A stretch of DNA of 64,000 bases from Mucilaginibacter xinganensis (GTDB lineage: Bacteria; Bacteroidota; Bacteroidia; Sphingobacteriales; Sphingobacteriaceae): the NCBI RefSeq assembly GCF_002257585.1, contig NZ_CP022743.1:930001-994000 (forward strand), given 5' to 3'. The translations under genes and the position numbers were made by a program. Under the pieces are notes generated by a model. It was not told where the DNA came from. It saw nothing but the letters and a program-made list of their open reading frames with translations, and did no database searches. Below, one piece after another: positions 57,871 through 64,000 of this stretch (position 1 is its first letter; every line of letters starts with the position of its first letter).

Positions 57871-59376
57871 ATGACTAATAAAAAAGATATAACAACCCTG
57901 GGCCAATTAAAAAAGACGGACTATAAAAGTCGGTCGGTTAAGGATGAATTACGCGAAAATCTTATAGTGCAGCTTCAAAAAGGCGAAGGCGGTTTTGAGG
58001 GAATTGTAGGATTTGAAGATACGGTAATTCCGGATTTGCAAACTGCGATACTGTCACGTCACAATATCTTATTGCTGGGTTTACGCGGACAAGCTAAAAC
58101 GCGGATAGCCCGCTTGCTGGTTAATTTGTTGGATGAGTGGATGCCCTATATTGAAGGATCTGAACTATATGATGATCCGCTGGCACCTATTTCGTGGTTT
58201 GGGCATCATGAAGTACTGGCAAAGGGGGATGATACCCCGATAGCCTGGGTGCACCGTTCTGAGCGATATACAGAAAAACTGGCCACTCCGGATGTTACTG
58301 TTGCCGATTTGATTGGCGATGTTGACCCAATCAAGGCGGCTACCATGAAGCTAACCTACTCCGATGAGCGCGTTATTCACTTTGGGCTTATCCCGCGTGC
58401 ACACAGGGGCATCTTTGTAATTAATGAGTTACCCGACTTGCAGGCGCGCATCCAGGTGTCATTATTTAACATCCTGCAGGAAAGGGACATCCAGATCCGT
58501 GGTTTTAAACTGCGCTTACCTTTGGATATCCAGTTTGTGTTTACAGCAAACCCAGAAGATTACACCAACCGCGGATCGATAGTGACACCGCTGAAAGACA
58601 GGATTGAAAGCCAGATCCTTACCCATTATCCGCGTTCTGTTGAGATCTCCCGTAAAATAACACAACAGGAAGCTTCTATCTCTGCCGATCAGCGTGCTGC
58701 CGTAGAGGCTGATGGCCTGGTAAAGGACTTAGTAGAGCAGATTGCCTTTGAAGCGCGTAACTCAGAATACATCGACAAAAAATCAGGAGTTTCGGCGCGT
58801 TTAACCATATCGGCCTATGAAAACCTGATCAGTAATGCTGAAAGGCGAATGCTCATCAATCATGAAAAAAATGCTTTCGTACGTATATCCGATTTTCTGG
58901 GGGTTATCCCGGCCATAACCGGTAAAATTGAACTGGTTTATGAAGGTGAACTGGAAGGCCCCGGAAAGGTTGCCAATATATTAATAGGCAAAGCCATCAA
59001 AACGTTGATGCTGCAGTTCTTCCCCGACCCCGAAAAATCAAAAAAGAGCAAAGCACCCAATCCTTATGCAGAGATCATTAACTGGTTTAGCGATGGTAAT
59101 AACCTATCGTTAGTTGACGAGTTGCCGCAGCAGGAATATAAAAAGAATTTAAATTCGGTTACCGGTTTAAAGGCACTGGTGAAAAAGTTCCATCCGCGGT
59201 TAACTGAAAACCAGGACCTGCTATTAATGGAGTTTGTTTTACACGGATTATCAGAATTCTCGCAGTTAAATAAAGGGTTTTTAGATAACGGTTTTGCTTT
59301 TTCAGACATGTTCAACAGTTTGTTTAATTTGCAGCCCGATGAAGATGACCTGGACATTGATGATGACAGATACTAG
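57871..59376 (+). CDS. MoxR/magnesium-chelatase-like AAA+ ATPase
   Basis: 501 residues. The P-loop is unusual: LLLGLRGQAKTRIARLL (GxxGxxKT instead of GxxGxGK[S/T]). Walker B VINELPDLQARIQ with neighbouring ILQERDIQIRG, sensor 1 FVFTANPEDYTNRGSIVTPLKDR and the ISADQRAAVEADGLV helices follow the magnesium chelatase subunit I/MoxR plan. The last ~100 residues are a helical extension ending in an acidic tail (DEDDLDIDDD). Probably works with the preceding VWA protein as a chaperone-like pair; client unknown. Confidence 0.9.
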   Translation: MTNKKDITTLGQLKKTDYKSRSVKDELRENLIVQLQKGEGGFEGIVGFEDTVIPDLQTAILSRHNILLLGLRGQAKTRIARLLVNLLDEWMPYIEGSELYDDPLAPISWFGHHEVLAKGDDTPIAWVHRSERYTEKLATPDVTVADLIGDVDPIKAATMKLTYSDERVIHFGLIPRAHRGIFVINELPDLQARIQVSLFNILQERDIQIRGFKLRLPLDIQFVFTANPEDYTNRGSIVTPLKDRIESQILTHYPRSVEISRKITQQEASISADQRAAVEADGLVKDLVEQIAFEARNSEYIDKKSGVSARLTISAYENLISNAERRMLINHEKNAFVRISDFLGVIPAITGKIELVYEGELEGPGKVANILIGKAIKTLMLQFFPDPEKSKKSKAPNPYAEIINWFSDGNNLSLVDELPQQEYKKNLNSVTGLKALVKKFHPRLTENQDLLLMEFVLHGLSEFSQLNKGFLDNGFAFSDMFNSLFNLQPDEDDLDIDDDRY

Positions 59377-59397
59377 CCCGGCAGATTTTTATAGCGC

Positions 59398-60699
59398 ATG
59401 ATGAAGGGACAAACGCTGCACGTAATTTTCCTCATACTAGCGCTATTACTTATTGATCTGTATGTTTTAAGCGGATTACGTGGTTTATCCGGCAAATGGA
59501 AATTCCTGCAGAAAGTATCATTCAAAAGATGGTACTGGATGGTATCAGTTTTATTGATAGCAGGCCTGATATTTGTGGTTTTTGTAAAAATGGGCCTTGT
59601 GGTAAGGCTTGCTGTTGTGATGGCGTTCTTTGTGGTATTCTTATTTAAGATCTCGTACCTCCCTTTTTTGTTTACAGACGATGTAAGAAGGTGGATCATC
59701 TCCTATAAAAAACGCCTGAAAAGTCAGCATGCTGCTATACAGCAGCCCCTGGCAGCCATTCCGGGTGCTATTCCACCAATTCCCCGGTCTGAATTCTTAA
59801 TGAAAGCCGGGTTACTTGCCGGTGCTATTCCGCTTGCAGCTTTAAAGCTCGAGATGAAGAGCGGGCTGTATGATTATCACATCAGGCATCAAACACTGTA
59901 TTTTCCTGACCTGCCAAAAGCATTTGACGGGATCAGGCTTGGGCAGATTTCTGACATCCATTCTGGCAGCTTTTTTGATAAGAAAGCAGTGCTGGGGGGA
60001 GTGGAAATGCTGATGCGGGAAAAAGCCGACTTTATATTTTTTACTGGCGATCTTGTTAACGCGGTTACTGAAGAGGTTAAGGATTACCAGGATATTTTCA
60101 GCAAAGTAAAAGCGCCCCTTGGGGTTTACTCCTGTTTAGGTAACCACGATTATGGCGATTATTCCTGGTGGCCAGATGAAAAGGCCAAGCGCAAGAATTT
60201 TGAAGAAATAATAGCCGTTCACAAAAGGATGGGCTGGGACTTACTGATGAACGAGAACAGGCGGTTAAAGGTTGATGGCGAAGAGATCGGGATTCTTGGC
60301 ATAGAGAACTGGGGCGAACTAAGCCGCTTCCCTAAATATGGCCGCATGGACCTTGCTGTAAAGAATACCGACGATCTGCCTGTAAAACTGCTGCTCTCGC
60401 ACGATCCTTCACACTGGCGCGCACAGGTGCTGCCGGAATACCCGCAGATTGATGCCATGTTTTCGGGTCATACGCATGGTATGCAAATGGGGGTACGAAC
60501 AGCAAATTTTCAATGGAGCCCCATCCAGTATATCTATAACGAATGGGCAGGGCATTACCAGCAGGGCAAACAGCAATTGTACGTAAACGTGGGCTACGGT
60601 TTTTTAGGATTTAGCGGACGTGTTGGAATATTGCCGGAGATTACGATATTTGAATTAAAAACCGGAACAAACCCTTCGAAAAAGTTTAAAACTGCTTAG
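59398..60699 (+). CDS. Membrane-anchored metallophosphoesterase
   Basis: 433 residues. Three N-terminal membrane helices (about 4-20, 42-60, 66-85) are followed by a calcineurin-like domain with all metal motifs: ISDIHSGSF (DxH), FTGDLVN (GD), LGNHDYGDY (GNHD), LLSHDPSHWR and SGHTHGMQMG (GHxH). Resembles the YkoQ/YaeI-type phosphodiesterases that act on lipids or pyrophosphates at the membrane. Confidence 0.92.
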   Translation: MMKGQTLHVIFLILALLLIDLYVLSGLRGLSGKWKFLQKVSFKRWYWMVSVLLIAGLIFVVFVKMGLVVRLAVVMAFFVVFLFKISYLPFLFTDDVRRWIISYKKRLKSQHAAIQQPLAAIPGAIPPIPRSEFLMKAGLLAGAIPLAALKLEMKSGLYDYHIRHQTLYFPDLPKAFDGIRLGQISDIHSGSFFDKKAVLGGVEMLMREKADFIFFTGDLVNAVTEEVKDYQDIFSKVKAPLGVYSCLGNHDYGDYSWWPDEKAKRKNFEEIIAVHKRMGWDLLMNENRRLKVDGEEIGILGIENWGELSRFPKYGRMDLAVKNTDDLPVKLLLSHDPSHWRAQVLPEYPQIDAMFSGHTHGMQMGVRTANFQWSPIQYIYNEWAGHYQQGKQQLYVNVGYGFLGFSGRVGILPEITIFELKTGTNPSKKFKTA

Positions 60700-60714
60700 G
60701 GTGGCTGTTAACCT

Positions 60715-61608
60715 GTGAAAATGAAGAAAACACTCTATTCTGTTTTTGATTTTCTGCTCTTCAGTAATATTTTTATGTCGCTTTGTGCGGTTGCGCAGGG
60801 CCTCCTTACTTTTTATTTAATAGGGGCAAAGCCTGTTTTTACTGTTCTTGGCTTGCTGTTTACCTCAACTTTAGGGATTTATAATTTTTGCATCCTGGCT
60901 ACAAAGCCTTCAGATCCGGCCAACTCCCCGCATAAGCGCGTGCGCTGGTTCTTTTCGCATAACCGATTAATGGTAACTTTTACCATTGTATCGCTGCTCT
61001 CATTGATCCCGTTGTTTGTGCTGCTTTCGATGGAGTCAAGAATCCTGCTTATTTTTTTGGCGCTTATATCTTTCTTTTACAGTATCCCTGTTTTTACCAT
61101 TGGCGACCACAAATTTGGGCTAAGGCATATCCCCTGGCTAAAGCAATTTATGATCTCACTGGTGTGGACAATGAGCATTGTGCTGCTGCCTGTTTTGGAG
61201 GCACAGCATTTTCATTTAACTGGCATATCATTAAGAGACACCACCATACTTATTGCAAAGCGTTTCCTTTTTATTGCTGCGCTTACTATCCCGTTTGATA
61301 TTCGCGACCTTTTTGACGACCGTAATTCTGGCCTCAAAACCGTACCTACAGTGTTAGGCGAAAAAAATGCATACCTGTTTTGCCAGATCCTGCTGGCAGG
61401 ATACGTTATTTTATTGTTGATTTTCAAAAACAGCTGGTTTAACCACGACTTTTGGGCGCTAACGCTTTCTGTTGCATTAACCGGCTGGCTCATTTTTAAA
61501 TCGAAATGGGAAAAGAATGAGTATTACTATTTTTTTTATATGGATGGTATGCTGATACTGCAATATTTGCTGGTGCTGTTGGTGAACGGGGTCTGGAGTT
61601 TCTTATAA
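60715..61608 (+). CDS. UbiA-like membrane protein
   Basis: 297 residues, about eight helices. The second Asp motif of UbiA prenyltransferases is clear (DIRDLFDDRNSGLKTVPTVLGE, DxxDxxxD), but the first loop lacks the usual NDxxD (IYNFCILATKPSDPANSPHKR). It is therefore a UbiA-fold protein whose activity is doubtful from sequence. It starts 15 bases after the phosphoesterase gene, so the two are probably cotranscribed. Candidate roles are polyprenyl transfer or a nonenzymatic function. Confidence 0.75.
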   Translation: MKMKKTLYSVFDFLLFSNIFMSLCAVAQGLLTFYLIGAKPVFTVLGLLFTSTLGIYNFCILATKPSDPANSPHKRVRWFFSHNRLMVTFTIVSLLSLIPLFVLLSMESRILLIFLALISFFYSIPVFTIGDHKFGLRHIPWLKQFMISLVWTMSIVLLPVLEAQHFHLTGISLRDTTILIAKRFLFIAALTIPFDIRDLFDDRNSGLKTVPTVLGEKNAYLFCQILLAGYVILLLIFKNSWFNHDFWALTLSVALTGWLIFKSKWEKNEYYYFFYMDGMLILQYLLVLLVNGVWSFL

Positions 61609-61663
61609 ATCGTTGTCGTTCCCCCTACTGATTCTACAGGATTTTAATCTCACCTTGTCAGAC

Positions 61664-61771
61664 TGTGACAGGTGTGACAAGGCGAACCGGCTTTAGCTTT
61701 AAGCAATATGATAGAACGGGATGTCCATTAAGCAAAACTGTCACATCCGTCGCAACACTGATAGTGTGACA
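61664..61771. repeat. TGTGACA motif cluster between convergent genes
   Basis: TGTGACA occurs at 61664-61670, 61673-61679 and 61765-61771, and inverted as TGTCACA at 61739-61745. CCTTGTCA...TGACAAGG and CTGTCACA...TGTGACAAG can each form a stem, so they may be back-to-back terminators. Confidence 0.4.
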
Positions 61772-61803
61772 AGTGGCCTCGTATTTTAACCCAATTTAAA
61801 AAT

Positions 61804-63645
61804 TTACTCCACCACGGGCAATTCAATACTGCTGGAAAATTGCAGAGAGTGAAACACTTTTTGAATTGCGGTTTGATAATCACTTGCTTTTGCCTCGAAA
61901 ATATTAGGCACATACTTTTGCGGGTTCCGGTCAATTATCGGGAACCAGGTGCTTTGTACCTGCACCATTATTTTATGTCCTTTCTTAAACACGTGGTCTG
62001 CGCCATGTAGGCCGATAGTGTAGAGCTCAACTTTATTGGGTGTAATGGGTTCCGGCTTTGAGAAACTGTTCCTGAAGCGGCCGCGAAAAACATCGTCGGC
62101 TATCATTAGCTCATATCCAGACATTTTTGGCTCTTTCCGGTAATTTTCGGGATATACGTCAATCAATTTTACCACCCAGTCGGCATCGCTGCCTGAGGTA
62201 GCCGCATAAAGTTTTGCTGCAACGTTGCCTGTTATGGTAACATCCTGAGTAAGGGTATCTGTTTGCCAGCTTAAAACATCAGGGCGGCCGTCAACAAAAC
62301 GCTGGTCGTCGGTTAGCCAGGTGTACCATCTCGATCCCGGTCCATAAGTTTCTTCAATTGGGCGGGCACGGTAGGGCACAGGTTTTGAAGGATCAGATAC
62401 GTAACTGTCAAATGATTTGGCTTCTGCAGCGGATGGCCTGTCAAATGAGAGCTTACCATTGCTGCGGAAATAAATGTTTTTTACCGTTGCTTGCTTAGGC
62501 GGCCATGAAGAATAGTTTTTCCATTTGTTTGAGCCGGTTTGAAAAGATATGGCTTCGGCAAATTTTCCATCGCCTTTATCTTTTAAATACCATGCAAACC
62601 ATTTGGCCTGGATCTCTTTTCGGAAATAGGTAGCGGTTGGTTCATCAAATTTTATGTTGCCAAGGTTCCGGCCTTCACCGCCAGCCCAGCCGCCGTGCCG
62701 CCATGGCCCCAGTACAATAAAATTCCGGTGGCTGGTATCCCTTTTCTCCAGCGCCTTATAAGCATCCTGAGGGCCAACCATGTCTTCCTGGTCCCACCAG
62801 CCGCTAACGTGCTGTATAGCCAGTCTCGGATAATCAAGCCTTGACGGAAGCGCCTCCTCTTTCCAGTAAGCGTCATAATTAGGATGTTTTGTAAAGTCGT
62901 TCCAGCTTGGCAGTTTGCCATGTACATACTTTTTGTTCATGTTTGACAAAGGCCCCAGTTTTAAATACCAATCGTACGTATCGTAGTTGCTAAACTGGTA
63001 AAGTGAGTCTGTTTTGGAGATCTCTTCCATAAATGCATATTCAAAAGCGTAACTGAGGCGAAATGCGCCGTTGTGGTGCAGGTCATCATTCATAAACATG
63101 TCTGACGGTGTGGCCTGTTCAGAAACTGCTTTAAGCGCCGGATGAGGGTCGCTGGCGGCAATAATAGTTGTCCAGCCATCGTACGAGATGCCGTACATGC
63201 CCGCTCTGCCGTTATTATCGGGTACATTCTTCAAAAGCCAGTCAATAGTATCATAAGTATCGCTGCTTTCATCTATGGCTTTTGCATTCGTTTTGTCACG
63301 GCTAAAACGCATCATTGCATATTTTCCTTCAGACTGGTATCGGCCCCTTATGTCCTGGAAAACAAAAATATAACCATCATCCGCCATATCCTTTATGTAA
63401 GTGCTTTTTTCAGGGCTTGGGTAGCCATCAACGCCATAAGGGGTTCGTAAAATTAAAAACGGCAATTTTTCCGTTTGCCCCTTTGGCGAGAAAATGATTG
63501 TATGCAGTTTAACGCCATCCCGAACCGTTATCATTACTTCCTGCCGGTTATATTTATCATCAGGTTTGGTTTGCTGCGCAAATAAAACCAGCCCGTTTAA
63601 AAGTAAAACGGTTAAAAGAGTTAGCCTTGTAAATAATACTTTCAT
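61804..63645 (-). CDS. CocE/NonD family hydrolase (peptidase S15-like)
   Basis: 613 residues with signal peptide (LTLLTVLLLNGLVLFAQ). The catalytic domain has RTPYGVDGYPSPEKSTYIKDMADDG, the nucleophile GMYGISYDGWTTIIAA (GxSYxG) and a late FIVLGPWRHGGWAG with catalytic His; the C-terminal jelly-roll includes VTGNVAAKLYAATSGSDADWVVKLIDVYP. Family members are X-Pro dipeptidyl-peptidases, cocaine esterases or acylases, so the substrate is not certain. Single gene. Confidence 0.93.
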   Translation of the reverse strand: MKVLFTRLTLLTVLLLNGLVLFAQQTKPDDKYNRQEVMITVRDGVKLHTIIFSPKGQTEKLPFLILRTPYGVDGYPSPEKSTYIKDMADDGYIFVFQDIRGRYQSEGKYAMMRFSRDKTNAKAIDESSDTYDTIDWLLKNVPDNNGRAGMYGISYDGWTTIIAASDPHPALKAVSEQATPSDMFMNDDLHHNGAFRLSYAFEYAFMEEISKTDSLYQFSNYDTYDWYLKLGPLSNMNKKYVHGKLPSWNDFTKHPNYDAYWKEEALPSRLDYPRLAIQHVSGWWDQEDMVGPQDAYKALEKRDTSHRNFIVLGPWRHGGWAGGEGRNLGNIKFDEPTATYFRKEIQAKWFAWYLKDKGDGKFAEAISFQTGSNKWKNYSSWPPKQATVKNIYFRSNGKLSFDRPSAAEAKSFDSYVSDPSKPVPYRARPIEETYGPGSRWYTWLTDDQRFVDGRPDVLSWQTDTLTQDVTITGNVAAKLYAATSGSDADWVVKLIDVYPENYRKEPKMSGYELMIADDVFRGRFRNSFSKPEPITPNKVELYTIGLHGADHVFKKGHKIMVQVQSTWFPIIDRNPQKYVPNIFEAKASDYQTAIQKVFHSLQFSSSIELPVVE

Positions 63646-63755
63646 ATTTGCTGCTTAAAGGTTGCTTAAAGATAAGAATTGGTTTATAAAGTTGATTAGG
63701 TGAGTGGTTGATTAATTAAGTTGTATAATTGCCTGATTGGCTAACAAATAGGAAA

Positions 63756-64000
63756 ATGCCCGCTAATTATAACAATTCAGCATGGTTTTATGACAGGCTT
63801 TCGCGCATGGTTTATGGGTGTGCGCTGGTGAATGCACAGGTTTACCTGCTGCAATATGTTCCTGCCAGGGCCGCGGTGTTGATAGCGGGTGGGGGAACGG
63901 GCTGGATATTGGATGAACTGACTAAAATACAGCAGTCCGGCTTGCAAATAACTTATGTTGAGATTGCTGCTGACATGATGACCCTATCAAAAAAAAGGAA
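63756..64000 (+). CDS. SAM-dependent methyltransferase, N-terminal fragment
   Basis: 81 complete codons from ATG 63756, running off the right edge. MPANYNNSAWFYDRLSRMVYG is the usual N-terminal YDxLS pattern and VLIAGGGTGWILDEL (about 42-56) is the glycine-rich motif I, followed by YVEIAADMMTLSKK. Class I methyltransferase, possibly ubiquinone/menaquinone-like in type. Function undetermined. Confidence 0.75.
   Translation, partial: MPANYNNSAWFYDRLSRMVYGCALVNAQVYLLQYVPARAAVLIAGGGTGWILDELTKIQQSGLQITYVEIAADMMTLSKKR

Overview
The window is chromosomal DNA from a member of the Bacteroidota, family Sphingobacteriaceae; Mucilaginibacter is the closest genus I can suggest. This rests on the 16S rRNA, on Bacteroidota-type promoters (TTTG, about 19 bp, TAnnTTTG) with no Shine-Dalgarno sites, and on family markers: GldB, alternative complex III, TonB receptors with a carboxypeptidase-like N-terminal domain, and DUF4349, KTSC and DUF3606 proteins. 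Gene order looks like ordinary core chromosome. I see no phage, transposase, integrase or CRISPR array.

Layout. 1-3.4 kb: start of a probable tryptophan 2,3-dioxygenase gene, then a lipoprotein gene and an ECF sigma factor with a membrane/beta-barrel partner; the lipoprotein and sigma genes share one bipartite promoter motif. 3.4-6.8 kb: universal stress protein, a SerB phosphatase fused to a reduced SerA, and an rRNA m5C methyltransferase. 6.9-13.0 kb: a complete rRNA operon (three tandem promoters, 16S, tRNA-Ile, tRNA-Ala, 23S, 5S, terminator) whose spacers hold degenerate GATTAGAG/CTAATCTC repeats. 13-16.7 kb: SUKH protein, a PmoA-like/Gfo-Idh-MocA pair and a lipoprotein. 16.8-21.9 kb: a probable metal (copper?) uptake locus with two tandem small Cys-motif proteins, a TonB receptor, a PepSY membrane protein and a heavy-metal-binding lipoprotein. 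22-25.6 kb: secreted protein, short-chain dehydrogenase, a PhyH-type dioxygenase behind a Cys-rich leader peptide and terminator, then an unannotated small RNA gene carrying a tRNA-like T-arm. 25.8-33.1 kb: nadE, gldB, small proteins, a three-domain LigD with a 57-residue DUF3606 gene just upstream, and a DUF4349 lipoprotein.

33.7-50.2 kb is one respiratory block: alternative complex III (actABCDEF), aa3-type oxidase subunits II and I, heme A synthesis (ctaA, ctaB), two subunit III-like proteins, subunit IV, SCO and DUF420. Menaquinol electrons would pass through the ActA/ActE hemes to CuA of subunit II and then to oxygen. 50.3-64 kb is mixed: two alpha/beta hydrolases, a second ECF sigma factor with a membrane partner, an AraC regulator, a SnoaL-like protein, a PfkB kinase, a VWA protein/MoxR-type ATPase pair, a metallophosphoesterase, a UbiA-like membrane protein, a CocE/S15 hydrolase and the start of a methyltransferase.

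The best candidates for something undescribed are the leader peptide MRMPNPKRALCCSCCC with its terminator before the dioxygenase gene (24.24-24.47 kb), and the ~125-nt RNA gene at 25.46-25.59 kb with its own promoter, tRNA-like T-arm and strong terminator. Neither could be checked by database search here.
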